Below are positions 15,093-23,714 of a stretch of DNA of 64,000 nt, in pieces. Under the pieces are notes generated by a model. It ran no database searches, was not told the DNA's origin, and saw only the letters and a list, made by a program, of their open reading frames with translations. The position numbers and the translations under genes are program-made. Every line of letters begins with the position of its first letter. Position 1 is the first letter of the stretch. The DNA is from Methylopila capsulata (GTDB taxonomy: Bacteria; Pseudomonadota; Alphaproteobacteria; Rhizobiales; Methylopilaceae): positions 682,001-746,000 of the forward strand of contig NZ_JAFBCY010000003.1 in assembly GCF_016907975.1 (NCBI RefSeq), in the 5' to 3' direction.

Positions 15093-15938
15093 TCAGCCGT
15101 AAACGTCGCTGCGCCGGTCGCGCAGGACGGAGTTGAACTCGTTGAGGTCCTTGACGGAGGCCTCGTCCAGGTCGATGATCGCAGTGAGCGTCTCGGGCCG
15201 GTCGCGGCTCGCCGGGCCGGCGATCGTCCAGCCCTTCGGCCCGATGATCAGGCTCTGGCCCTCGAAGGGCTGGCCGCGCTCGACGCCGACGCGGTCGGCG
15301 CAGGCGATGAAGATCCCGTTGGAATGCGCCGCCGCGCGGTGCAGCGTGTTGGCCATCGCCGCCTCGCCCTCGGGCTGGCTCGGCATCGGCACCCAGTTCG
15401 TAGGAATGCAGACGATCTCCGCGCCGGCGAGCGCGAGCTGGCGGAAGGTTTCCGGGAACCAGCCGTCGTAACAGATGGCGACGCCGATGGTCCCGATCGC
15501 GGTGTCGAATACGGGAAAGCCGAGATCGCCCTTCTGGAAGAAGATGTTCTCCCGATACCAGAGGTGCGACTTGCGGTAGACGCCGATGAAGCCCTCCGGG
15601 CCGAGGATCATCGCGGAGTTGTAGAGCGCGTCGCCGTCGCGCTCGGCGAAGCCGGCGACGAGGTGGACGCCAAGTTCCTCGGCGAGCGCGCCCCAGGCGA
15701 GCGCGGTCGGCCCGCCCTTTGCGGGCTCGGCCAGCGCGGTCGCCTCCTCCATGCTCTCGAAGACATAGCCGGTGTTGGCGAGCTCCGGCAGCACGATGAG
15801 CCGGCTCCCCGAGGCCGCGGCCGCGCGGATGAGCTCCGACGCCCGCGCGACGTTGTCGGCGACCGCGCCCATCCTTGGCTCGAACTGGATGCAGGACACC
15901 TGCAACGGCGGACGCGCGGGTTCGTTCGCTTGGATCAT
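15093..15938 (-). CDS. Nitrilase-superfamily carbon-nitrogen hydrolase, probable amidase
   Basis: A 281-residue cytosolic nitrilase-fold hydrolase. The full catalytic triad is visible: E52 (VLPELANTGY), K123 (YRKSHLWYRE) and C156 (AICYDGWFPE). ATG 15938 is chosen because GGAG lies five bases upstream and the protein then begins just before the conserved VSCIQFEP strand; an earlier ATG (16037) would read through a terminator and leader hairpins. The gene sits between AmiC/AmiR regulators and an amide-type importer and is preceded by an intrinsic terminator, exactly where aliphatic-amidase genes lie in the Pseudomonas ami system. An amide, nitrile or carbamoyl substrate is therefore likely, but the exact one is not shown by sequence. 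Confidence 0.88.
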   Translation of the reverse strand: MIQANEPARPPLQVSCIQFEPRMGAVADNVARASELIRAAAASGSRLIVLPELANTGYVFESMEEATALAEPAKGGPTALAWGALAEELGVHLVAGFAERDGDALYNSAMILGPEGFIGVYRKSHLWYRENIFFQKGDLGFPVFDTAIGTIGVAICYDGWFPETFRQLALAGAEIVCIPTNWVPMPSQPEGEAAMANTLHRAAAHSNGIFIACADRVGVERGQPFEGQSLIIGPKGWTIAGPASRDRPETLTAIIDLDEASVKDLNEFNSVLRDRRSDVYG

Positions 15939-15947
15939 GTGAGCTCC

Positions 15948-15995
15948 AAAACGCAAAAAGCCCCTGGACGCGGAAGTCATCCGCAGACCAGAGGC
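15948..15995 (-). terminator. Intrinsic terminator (attenuator) in the amidase leader
   Basis: On the minus strand, GCCTCTGG (15995-15988) pairs with CCAGGGGC (15967-15960), enclosing an inner GCGGA/TCCGC stem. It is followed at once by CTTTTTGCGTTTT. The T-tract ends only 10 bases before the amidase start codon, after the whole leader, so it would block expression unless antitermination occurs. AmiR-type ANTAR proteins are known to act on exactly such terminators. Confidence 0.8.
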
Positions 15996-16014
15996 TCCAT
16001 AGCCGAGATGTGAT

Positions 16015-16045
16015 GCAGCAATCTTGCTGCGGGGCAATCTTGCCC
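16015..16045 (-). promoter_or_regulatory. Tandem identical-loop hairpins, candidate AmiR (ANTAR) binding site
   Basis: Two adjacent hairpins, one base apart, each show the same six-base loop AAGATT: GGGC-AAGATT-GCCC (16045-16032) and GCAGC-AAGATT-GCTGC (16030-16015). Twenty bases further is the attenuator. ANTAR antiterminators recognise two tandem hairpins with six-base loops; the published consensus has A at loop position 1 and G at position 4. Here A1 is present but G is at position 3, so the match is good in architecture and partial in sequence. Confidence 0.6.
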
Positions 16046-16111
16046 GAAGTCGCTACGATAGCCGCGATGACGCGGCGAGCAAGACGATAAATGCAGCAGG
16101 ACCTGCTGTAA

Positions 16112-16738
16112 TCATGATCTTTCGGCCAATGAGATGTGCAATCCCAAGCCGCTCATCGCCTCGTGCGCAGCCACCACGCTTTCGGCCACGCTCGCCAGCG
16201 GCACGCGGGCCGCGGTGGCGCGGTCCCGCAACAGCTTGTAGGCCGCGTCCTCGTCGATCCGGTTGAGGTCAGTCAGGAGGCGCACCGCCTTCTCGACCAT
16301 CCGCCGGCCCTTCATGGTGTCTTCGAGCTTGACGATCTTGGCCGCCAGCCGGCCCTCGTAGCCGCGCCGGTAGCGGGCCAGCGCGAACTGGGTCAGCACG
16401 CCGCGCGGCCGGAGCGGCTTGCTCAGCACCCCGTGGGCGTTGAAGTCCACGATCGCCTTAAGCGACGTCGGGCTCTCGTAGGCGACGATGGCGATCACCG
16501 CGGGCTCCGTCTCCTCGATCGAGGGCAGCAGATGCCCGACCTCCGCATCGTCGAGCTGGATGAACAGCGTATCGATGTCCGGCGGCAACGCCGCGGGCGG
16601 CGGCCAGGCCATCGAAACCTCACAGCCGAGACGGCGCAACTGGTCGACCAGCGAGGCGCCCTCCTCGTCGCGGGGATGGACGACCAGCGCCCGGGCGCGG
16701 CGAAGATCCTCGAGGATCCTGCGGGCCGGCCCGCTCAC
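16112..16738 (-). CDS. amiR: AmiR/NasT-type ANTAR antitermination regulator
   Basis: A 208-residue cytosolic RNA-binding antiterminator. Residues about 10-125 form a response-regulator-like pseudo-receiver lacking the usual acidic phospho-acceptor pocket (LVVHPRDEEGASLVDQLRRL...AIVAYES). Residues 125-150 are a coiled-coil linker (EGRLAAKIVKLEDTMKGRR), and the C-terminus is an ANTAR domain (VEKAVRLLTDLNRIDEDAAYKLLRDRA). It overlaps amiC by four bases (ATGA), as expected when sensor and antiterminator are made as a complex. The gene product probably acts on the leader hairpins just downstream (16015-16045). Confidence 0.9.
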   Translation of the reverse strand: MSGPARRILEDLRRARALVVHPRDEEGASLVDQLRRLGCEVSMAWPPPAALPPDIDTLFIQLDDAEVGHLLPSIEETEPAVIAIVAYESPTSLKAIVDFNAHGVLSKPLRPRGVLTQFALARYRRGYEGRLAAKIVKLEDTMKGRRMVEKAVRLLTDLNRIDEDAAYKLLRDRATAARVPLASVAESVVAAHEAMSGLGLHISLAERS

Positions 16739-17889
16739 GAGGCGAGCCCCTCCTCGAGCCAGTTCGCTTCGAACCGCGACGCCGCGAGGTAGGGATCAGG
16801 ACGCACCGGACGTCGGGACCGCCAGACGACGTCGAACTGACCGTCCGCGCGGGCGACGCCGATGCCAGGGGTCAGCCAGATGTGGCGGGTCTCGCCGTCG
16901 AAGGCCAGTTCGCCCTCGGGCGCGGCGAGGCTCTGCCGCATGGCCGCGGCGCTGAGCCGCTCGGCGTCCAGTGTGCCGGCCTCCGCGAGCGCCTTGGCGA
17001 AAAGATGCACCTGCGCATAGGCCGTCTCGGACCACATGCTCGTCGGCCGCTCCTCGCCGAAGCGCGCCCGGAACGCCTGGACGAACCTCCGATTTTCGTC
17101 GCTGTCGAGCTGCTCGAAATAGTGCGCGGCCAGCACGTGGCCGGAGCATCGCTCCGGGCCGATCGCCTGGATCTGGCCCTCCGACATGGTGAGGCTCGCG
17201 ATCGGTCGCCGCGCACGGTCGATCCCGGCGTCGGCATAGGCGCGGTAGAGCCGCTCCGCGCCGCGCCCCACCACGGTCGAGAACACCGCGTCGGGCGCGG
17301 CGCGCAGGATCTCCGCCACCATCGTCTTGTGGGCGTCCTCGCCGGCGTCGAGCGGCGCATAAAGCTCGCCGACGATCGTCCCGCCCTTGGCCTCGATCAG
17401 GTCGCGCATCACCCGGTTGGACTCGCGCGGATAGATGTAGTCCGAGCCGACGATGAAGATGCGCGGCCCGTACTCCTGCAGCAGGAAGTCCGCCAGGGCG
17501 AACACGTTCTGGTTCAGCGTGGCGCCGGTGTAGATGACGTTCTCGGAGTACTCGAACCCTTCGTAGATCGACGGGTACCAGAGCAGCCCGTTGTGCCGCT
17601 CGATGGTCGACAGCACCGACTTGCGGCTCGCCGACAGCGAACAGCCGAAGATCACCCCGACGCCGTCGTCGGCGAGCAGCCGGCGCGCAAACGCGCGGTA
17701 GGCCTCGTTGTCGGCGGCGGGATCGTAGCAGATCGGCTCGATCTGCCGGCCAAGCACGCCCCCCGCGGTGTTGATCTCTTCGATGGCGAGCGCCGTGCCG
17801 AGAAAGTGCTCGGTCTCGGTGACGCCGCTCACCCCGCTGCGCGAGAACAGCACCCCCACCCGCCACGTCGCGTCGTCCTCTTTCGCCAT
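16735..17889 (-). CDS. amiC: AmiC-type cytosolic amide sensor / negative regulator
   Basis: A 384-residue periplasmic-binding-protein fold without a signal peptide, so cytosolic, as for Pseudomonas AmiC, which holds AmiR inactive until it binds a small amide. Close family matches are WRVGVLFSRSGVSGVTE at the N-terminus, CSLSASRKSVLSTIERH, LWYPSIYEGFEYSENVIYTG, IFIVGSDYIYPRESNRVMR, VFSTVVGRGAERLYR, and the C-terminal WRSRRPVRPDPYLAA. The start at 17889 matches the family length; a second ATG at 17904 is possible. It is first in the operon, before amiR. About 350 bp of upstream DNA presumably holds the promoter. Confidence 0.92.
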   Translation of the reverse strand: MAKEDDATWRVGVLFSRSGVSGVTETEHFLGTALAIEEINTAGGVLGRQIEPICYDPAADNEAYRAFARRLLADDGVGVIFGCSLSASRKSVLSTIERHNGLLWYPSIYEGFEYSENVIYTGATLNQNVFALADFLLQEYGPRIFIVGSDYIYPRESNRVMRDLIEAKGGTIVGELYAPLDAGEDAHKTMVAEILRAAPDAVFSTVVGRGAERLYRAYADAGIDRARRPIASLTMSEGQIQAIGPERCSGHVLAAHYFEQLDSDENRRFVQAFRARFGEERPTSMWSETAYAQVHLFAKALAEAGTLDAERLSAAAMRQSLAAPEGELAFDGETRHIWLTPGIGVARADGQFDVVWRSRRPVRPDPYLAASRFEANWLEEGLAS

Positions 17890-17904
17890 CCCTGCCCGTC
17901 TCAT

Positions 17905-18243
17905 CCTTGTTCGTGCGACCCCGGCGCGAAAGTCGGCCGCAGCCGACGGCGCATGTTTGGCGCCCTATCGATCTTCAGCGTCCGTCGGCCGCCGGTTCAT
18001 CGTCCGGCGCCATAGTGTCCGGAGCGAGGGCGCTCGTCATCAGCGCCGGGGGCGAATGATGTTTGCGAAGCAAACCGATCAGGACATAAGCATATTTCCA
18101 ACATTGAAGCATTTATTCCGAAGCGCGCGTTAATCATCGAACAACGAAGCTTTTGACTCTTTTTCCTAAACATTGAACCAATTGATCGCAGAGAACGGTG
18201 ATCGGCGGGGTTGATGGATCGGCCGATCACCTTGGGGGCTGAC
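17905..18243. promoter_or_regulatory. Divergent intergenic region between amiC and the copper-oxidase fusion
   Basis: This 340-bp gap has no gene. The right part (18040-18190) is notably AT-rich compared with its surroundings and likely contains both promoters. A perfect inverted repeat, GTTTGC-GAA-GCAAAC (18061-18075), is a candidate operator. No known regulator box was recognised with confidence. Confidence 0.5.
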
Positions 18244-21200
18244 ATGAAACTCAGCATCGCGGCCGCCGCCGTCGCGGCGTTGGCGGCGTGCGCCGTTTCC
18301 CCGGCGAGCGCGGGGGGCGAAAACGTGTCGGGCAAATGGTCCGGCGTCGTGACGCTGCCTCTGATCCCGTCCTCAGGCGCCGTGCTGGCGGACGGCAAGA
18401 CGCTGCTGTGGTCCGCGGACGACGAGTTCACCTTCGGCGCGGTCGGCCAGGTGAAGGCGCTCCTGTTCGACCCCGCGACGTCGACTTACGTGCGGCAGGA
18501 CGCCGACGTCGGCCACAATATGTTCTGCACCGGCACGACCATGCTCGCGGACGGGCGCGTCCTCGCCAACGGCGGTTCGAACGCCGCGGTGACGAGCATC
18601 TACGATCCGAAGACCAAGAGTTACGCGCGCGCGCAGGACATGAACATCCCGCGCGGCTACAGCGGCAACACGATCCTGGCCGACGGCTCCGTGCTGACGC
18701 TCGGCGGCTCGTGGTCCGGCCAATGGGCGGACCGCAAGGACGGCGAGATCTGGACGCCCGACGCCGGCTGGCGCGTGCTCCCCGGCGTCACCACCAACGG
18801 CATGACCACGCCGGACGCGGCCTCCGGCTTCGCCTACGACAGTCACTACTGGCTGATCCCGGCGGGCAACGGCAAGGTGCTGTTCGCGGGCCCGTCCCCG
18901 GCCATGAAGTGGATCGACGCCACGGGCGGAGGCGCGGTGAGCGACGCCGGCCTACGGGGCGACGACGCCTTCGCGATCAACGGCGTCGCCGCGATGTTCG
19001 ACGCCGGCAAGGTGCTGAAGGCCGGCGGCTCGATCACCTACAACGGCAATCCGGCGCGCGCCGGCGCCTATGTCATCGACGTCTCGACCGGCGACGCGGC
19101 GGTGACCAAGGTCGCGCCGATGGCCTACGCCCGCACCTACCACAACGCGGTCGTGCTGCCTGACGGCGACGTGATGGTCATCGGCGGCCAGACCTACGGC
19201 CAGAACTTCTCGGACTCGAACGCGGTGCTGGCGGCCGAGATCTGGAGCCCGAAGACCAACGCCTTCCGGACGGTCGCGGCCGCCGCACGGCCGCGCAACT
19301 ACCACAGCATCGCGCTTCTGCTTCCTGACGGGCGCGTGCTGTCCGGCGGCGGCGGCCTGTGCGGCTGCTCCGCCGACCATCCCGACGTCCAGATCTACTC
19401 CCCGCCCTATCTCTTCGACCCGAACGGGGCTCCGGCTTCTCGGCCCCGGATCCTGTCGGCGCCGGACGAGTTCGGTTTCGGCGCGGAAGCCGCCGTCGTC
19501 ACCGACCGCGAGGTCGTCGCGTTCTCGCTGGTGCGGATGTCGGCGACCACCCACTCAATCAACAGCGACCAGCGGCGGCTGTCGCTCGCCTTCCGCCGGA
19601 CCGGCGCCAACGCCTACGCCGTCAGCGCGCCCTCGAATCCCGGCTACCTGCTGCCGGGCAACTGGATGCTGTTCGGCCTCGACGCGGCCGGCGTCCCGTC
19701 GGTCGCGAAGATCGTCCATGTCAGCCCCAACAGGGTGGCGTCGATAGTCAGCCCGGGGACGATCGTCGCGAGCGTCGGCGCGGGGCTTCTGGTGGAGCCC
19801 AACGTCGTCCCGCTGTCGAGCGACACTATCTTCAGCGCCGTCGGCCTGCCTGCCGGAATGACGGTCGACCGCAAGACAGGCGCCATTTCCGGCGCGCCCT
19901 CCGCCGCCGGCGCGTTCCAGGCGACGCTGATCGCCACGGCCGGGGGGCAGACGGTCTCGACCGACCTCAAGGTCGCGGTGGACGGCGCGCTGGCCGCCGG
20001 GGACGGCCTCCTCGGCGAGTACTACGCCTCCACGGACCTCACCGGTTCGGTCGCGATGCTCAGGCGCGAGGCGCCCTATTTCTCGTTCCCGCAGACGGGG
20101 CCGGGCGGAAACGTGCCGGGCGCCTTCTCGGCGCGCTGGAGCGGCGAGATCACGGCGCAACGCAGCGGGGTCACCCGGTTCCGGGTCGAATCCGACGACG
20201 GCGTGAGGCTGTGGATCGGCGGCAAGCAGCTCGTGGACGACTGGGTCGCCCACGCGCCGTTCGCCAGGGAAGGTCAGGTCGAGCTGACGGCCGGACAGGC
20301 GGTTCCCGTCTTCGTCGAATACTACAACAGCCGGGACGCCGGCGTGCTCCGCCTGAGCTGGCTCAGACCTGGAGACGCCGACTTCGCTCCCGTTCCGGCG
20401 GCGCAGCTCAGCGGCCCGGCCGCGCGGCTTTCGACTGCGAACCTCGCGCGCGGAAAGACCGCGACCCAGTCGAGCGTCGCGAACGGAGGCGCGCCGGCGC
20501 GCGCCGTCGACGGCGACCCCAACGGCGACTGGGCGGCAGGCTCGGTCACGCACACCGCCGCCGAGGACAATCCGTGGTGGCAGGTCGACCTCGGCGGGCG
20601 CGCGGCGCTCGATTACGTCAGGCTGTGGAAGCGGTCCGACTGCTGCGCGGAGCGGACGAAGAACCTCTCTGTGTTCCTGTCGGCTTCGGACCCGACCGGC
20701 CGCAGCTACGCCGAGCTGATGGCGGACCCCGCCGTCATCAAGCGCTATCTCGGTCCGGACGTGACGATCCCGCAGTTCATCGACGTGCCGCTGGGCGGCG
20801 TCGGGAGGTACCTGCGCGTGCAGGCCGCGGGCGCGGCGACGCTTCAGCTCGCGGAGGTTCAGGCGTTCGGCGTCTTCGCGAACAAGCCGCCGACGCTGAC
20901 GGCGCCCTCCGCGCAATCGGCGGCCGTAGGCGCGGCGGTCTCGCTCGTCGTCAAGGCGACCGATCCGGACCGGGACGCCGTCACCTTTAGCGCGACCGGT
21001 CTTCCCGATGGCCTGACCATCACCGCCACTGGCCGGATCTCGGGAACGCCGACCACGCCCGGATCCTACGTCAGCTCGGTCACGGCGGCAGACGCGCTGG
21101 CGGCGACGACGGCGAGCTTTTCCTGGACCATCACCGACGCCGTCCCGTCCGTGCGGTCTCTCATCGTCAAGCCGGCGCCGGTCGGCAGGACCGTGACCTA

Positions 21201-23289
21201 TGCGCCGAGCATCCTGAACGGCGACGGGGTTCGCTACCGCTGGAGCTTCGGCGACGGCGCGGCCGCCACCGCCTTCTCGGCCAGCCCGGTGACGACGCAT
21301 GCCTTCAAGGCGGCCGGCAGCTTCGACGTCACCTTGACGATGCAGACGGCGAACGGCCGGCAGACGACCTACAGCTTCGACCAGGCGGTCTATGTGAAGC
21401 CGGCCGCCGACGCCCGCGGCGCGACGAGCGGCGCCGCCGGCTACGAGGCGCGCGCCGGAATGTCGCCGCGGCTTTGGATCGCAAACCCCGACAACGACAG
21501 CGTCGCCGTCCTCGACCTCGGAACCAACACGCGCGTCGCGGAGATCCCGGTCGGCGCCTCGCCCCAGAGCCTCGCGATCGCGCCGAGCGGCAAAGTGTGG
21601 GTCGTCAACCGCGACAGCGCGACGGTCAGCGTTATCGATCCGGCGTCGCTCGCGGTCGTCAAGACCATCGCCCTGCCGCCGGCCTCCCGCCCGTTCGGCA
21701 TCGCGTTCGCGAACGGGAACGGGAGCGCCGTGGTCACGCTCGAGGGCCTCGGCCAGGCCGCGTTGATTTATCCTAACGGGGTTTACGGCGCCGCCGCGTC
21801 TGTCGGGCCGTCGCCGCGCTTCATCACCGTCAACCAGGCGCAAGACCGCGTCTACGTCTCCCGCTTCGTAACCGCTCCCCAGCCCGGCGAAGGTACGGCG
21901 GAGGTCAAGAGTGTGGACCCCGCCGGCAATCCGACAGGCGGAGAGGTCCGCGTCGTGACGCTGGACGGGAGCGTCGAGAAGACGATCGTGCTGCGCCACT
22001 CGAGCGCGCCGGACAGCGAGGCCGGCGGGCGCGGCGTGCCGAACTACGTCGGCGCCCTCGCCCTGTCGCCCGACGGCAAGACCGCCTGGGCGCCCTCCAA
22101 GCAGGACAACATCGCCCGCGGGACGCTCCGGGACGGCCAGAACCTGACCTTCCAGAACACCGTGCGCGCGATCGTCTCCAAGATCGACCTCGCGTCCGGC
22201 CAAGAGGATCCGAGCGCGCGGATCGACCTCGACAATTCCGGCGTGGCGAGCGCCGCCGTGATGCATCCGACGGGGGCCTATCTCTTCGTCGCGCTGCAGA
22301 CCACGCGTCAGGTGGCGGTCGTCGACCCGGTCGGCCGGCGCGAGCTCTTCCGTTTCAACGTGGGCCGCGCGCCGTCATCGCTTACGCTCTCGCCGGACGG
22401 CGACAGGCTCTACGTCGGCAACTTCATGGACCGCACGGTGTCCGTCGTGTCCCTGACGTACATCCTCCGCTACGGCCAGATGCGGGAGCGCGTTCTCGCG
22501 ACGATCCCGACAGTCGCGCAGGACAAGCTGTCGCCCACGGTGCTCAAGGGAAAGCAGTTCTTCTACGACGCCGCCGATCTTCGCCTTGCGCGGGACGGCT
22601 ATCTCAGCTGCGCCGCCTGCCACGACCGCGGCGAGGACGACGGCCGCACCTGGGACTTCACCGGGTTCGGCGAAGGCCTGCGCAACACCATCTCGCTCGT
22701 GGGACGCGCCGGGGTCGGCCAGGGCTTCATGCACTGGAGCGCGAACTTCGACGAGGTGCAGGACTTCGAAGGCCAGATCCGCAGCTTCGCCGGAGGCCGA
22801 GGCCTGATGTCAGACGCCGCCTTCGCGCTTGGAACCCGCTCCGATCCGCTTGGAAAGAGCAAGGCGCGCGCTAGCGCCGATCTCGACGCCCTCGCGGCGT
22901 TCGTACAGTCGCTCACCGTCTTCCCGGCGAGCCCCTACGCGCAGGCCGACGGGACGCTGACCCCCGCCGGCGTGACCGGCAAGGCGACGTTCGACCGCCT
23001 GCGCTGCGCCTCCTGCCACGCGGGCGACGCGATGACGATCAGCGGCAACGAGCGTCGGGTGAAGGACGTCGGCACGATCAAGGCCTCCTCGGGACGTCGC
23101 CTCGGCGGGCCGCTGCCCGGCATCGACGTGCCAACGCTGCGCGGCGTCTGGGCGACGGCCCCCTACCTCCACGACGGCTCCGCGCCGACGCTCGCCGACG
23201 CGGTGAAGGCGCACGCCAACGTGCGCGCCTCCGCTGCGGACATCAACGCCCTCGCCGCGTACCTCGAGCAGATCGGGCCGACGCCTTGA
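18244..23289 (+). CDS. Secreted fusion: galactose-oxidase-type copper radical oxidase + PA14 + discoidin + PKD + YVTN propeller + di-haem cytochrome c
   Basis: A 1,681-residue exported protein (ATG 18244 with GGGGG upstream). The N-terminus has a signal peptide with a possible lipobox LAAC (C16) or signal peptidase I site ASA-GG. Residues about 30-500 are a kelch copper radical oxidase with every galactose-oxidase hallmark: C95 (NMFCTG) and Y139 (RGYSGN) for the Tyr-Cys cofactor, W157 (GGSWSG), copper ligands Y353-H354 (RNYHS) and H437 (TTHSIN). Then come an Ig-like domain (500-585), PA14 (about 587-722), F5/8C discoidin (733-877), another Ig-like/cadherin-like domain (880-967), PKD (970-1056), YVTN propeller (1073-1409) and a di-haem cytochrome region with CAACH (1456-1460) and CASCH (1588-1592), ending PYLHDGSAPTLADAV-like as in MauG/CcpA peroxidases. 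Cytochrome and SCO genes overlap downstream. Substrate unknown. Confidence 0.92.
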   Translation: MKLSIAAAAVAALAACAVSPASAGGENVSGKWSGVVTLPLIPSSGAVLADGKTLLWSADDEFTFGAVGQVKALLFDPATSTYVRQDADVGHNMFCTGTTMLADGRVLANGGSNAAVTSIYDPKTKSYARAQDMNIPRGYSGNTILADGSVLTLGGSWSGQWADRKDGEIWTPDAGWRVLPGVTTNGMTTPDAASGFAYDSHYWLIPAGNGKVLFAGPSPAMKWIDATGGGAVSDAGLRGDDAFAINGVAAMFDAGKVLKAGGSITYNGNPARAGAYVIDVSTGDAAVTKVAPMAYARTYHNAVVLPDGDVMVIGGQTYGQNFSDSNAVLAAEIWSPKTNAFRTVAAAARPRNYHSIALLLPDGRVLSGGGGLCGCSADHPDVQIYSPPYLFDPNGAPASRPRILSAPDEFGFGAEAAVVTDREVVAFSLVRMSATTHSINSDQRRLSLAFRRTGANAYAVSAPSNPGYLLPGNWMLFGLDAAGVPSVAKIVHVSPNRVASIVSPGTIVASVGAGLLVEPNVVPLSSDTIFSAVGLPAGMTVDRKTGAISGAPSAAGAFQATLIATAGGQTVSTDLKVAVDGALAAGDGLLGEYYASTDLTGSVAMLRREAPYFSFPQTGPGGNVPGAFSARWSGEITAQRSGVTRFRVESDDGVRLWIGGKQLVDDWVAHAPFAREGQVELTAGQAVPVFVEYYNSRDAGVLRLSWLRPGDADFAPVPAAQLSGPAARLSTANLARGKTATQSSVANGGAPARAVDGDPNGDWAAGSVTHTAAEDNPWWQVDLGGRAALDYVRLWKRSDCCAERTKNLSVFLSASDPTGRSYAELMADPAVIKRYLGPDVTIPQFIDVPLGGVGRYLRVQAAGAATLQLAEVQAFGVFANKPPTLTAPSAQSAAVGAAVSLVVKATDPDRDAVTFSATGLPDGLTITATGRISGTPTTPGSYVSSVTAADALAATTASFSWTITDAVPSVRSLIVKPAPVGRTVTYAPSILNGDGVRYRWSFGDGAAATAFSASPVTTHAFKAAGSFDVTLTMQTANGRQTTYSFDQAVYVKPAADARGATSGAAGYEARAGMSPRLWIANPDNDSVAVLDLGTNTRVAEIPVGASPQSLAIAPSGKVWVVNRDSATVSVIDPASLAVVKTIALPPASRPFGIAFANGNGSAVVTLEGLGQAALIYPNGVYGAAASVGPSPRFITVNQAQDRVYVSRFVTAPQPGEGTAEVKSVDPAGNPTGGEVRVVTLDGSVEKTIVLRHSSAPDSEAGGRGVPNYVGALALSPDGKTAWAPSKQDNIARGTLRDGQNLTFQNTVRAIVSKIDLASGQEDPSARIDLDNSGVASAAVMHPTGAYLFVALQTTRQVAVVDPVGRRELFRFNVGRAPSSLTLSPDGDRLYVGNFMDRTVSVVSLTYILRYGQMRERVLATIPTVAQDKLSPTVLKGKQFFYDAADLRLARDGYLSCAACHDRGEDDGRTWDFTGFGEGLRNTISLVGRAGVGQGFMHWSANFDEVQDFEGQIRSFAGGRGLMSDAAFALGTRSDPLGKSKARASADLDALAAFVQSLTVFPASPYAQADGTLTPAGVTGKATFDRLRCASCHAGDAMTISGNERRVKDVGTIKASSGRRLGGPLPGIDVPTLRGVWATAPYLHDGSAPTLADAVKAHANVRASAADINALAAYLEQIGPTP

Positions 23290-23714
23290 GGCTGAGCCGG
23301 CGGAGCTGGGCGGCGGTCGCGGCGCTGGCGATCGGATCGGTTGGCGCCGCCTCGGCGGCCGCGTTCCTGCCTGGGGTTCGCGGCTACGCGCTCTACCATG
23401 GTTACGCGACGCTGCAGGCCTCGGTCGCCGCGACGGAGGTGCCTTTGCCGACCTCCGCCTCGCGGTGCGTGAACTGCCATGACGCCGCGCCGTCAGGGGC
23501 GCCGCGGCGGGTCGTCCGCCTCGATCGCGCGAGCCTCGTCCAACCCACCGCCCGGCGCGGCGGACCGGTCTCGGCTTACGACGCCGCCTCGTTCTGCGCA
23601 GCGGTCCGCGAGGGCCTCGACCCCTCGTTCGTCATCCTCGACCGAACGATGCCGCGCTTCGCCCTCTCCGACGACGACTGCGGCGCGCTGTGGCGCTACG
23701 TGAGCGCGCGATGA
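23286..23714 (+). CDS. Small exported monohaem cytochrome c
   Basis: A 142-residue protein with an N-terminal hydrophobic segment (residues 8-28, signal peptide or anchor), a single haem-binding motif CVNCH (C61-H65) and a likely axial Met in DRTMPRFALSDDD near residue 122, where monohaem cytochromes carry it. The start is TTG 23286, overlapping the fusion gene stop (TTGA), so translation is coupled. It probably passes electrons from, or to, the di-haem/copper-oxidase fusion towards the respiratory chain. That role is inferred from operon structure. It is unusually rich in Arg/Ala between haem site and C-terminus and I do not recognise a named subfamily. Confidence 0.8.
   Translation: MRLSRRSWAAVAALAIGSVGAASAAAFLPGVRGYALYHGYATLQASVAATEVPLPTSASRCVNCHDAAPSGAPRRVVRLDRASLVQPTARRGGPVSAYDAASFCAAVREGLDPSFVILDRTMPRFALSDDDCGALWRYVSAR

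Noticed and set aside
13585-15102. Plus-strand 505-codon frame across the binding-protein gene
   Set aside because: Antisense shadow; it also reads through the GC-rich inverted repeat.
19555-22266. A 903-codon minus-strand frame opposite the copper-oxidase fusion
   Set aside because: It mirrors the strong third-position GC bias of the real gene. The product is Arg/Gly/Asp-rich, with no domain, and no promoter or ribosome-binding site was seen.
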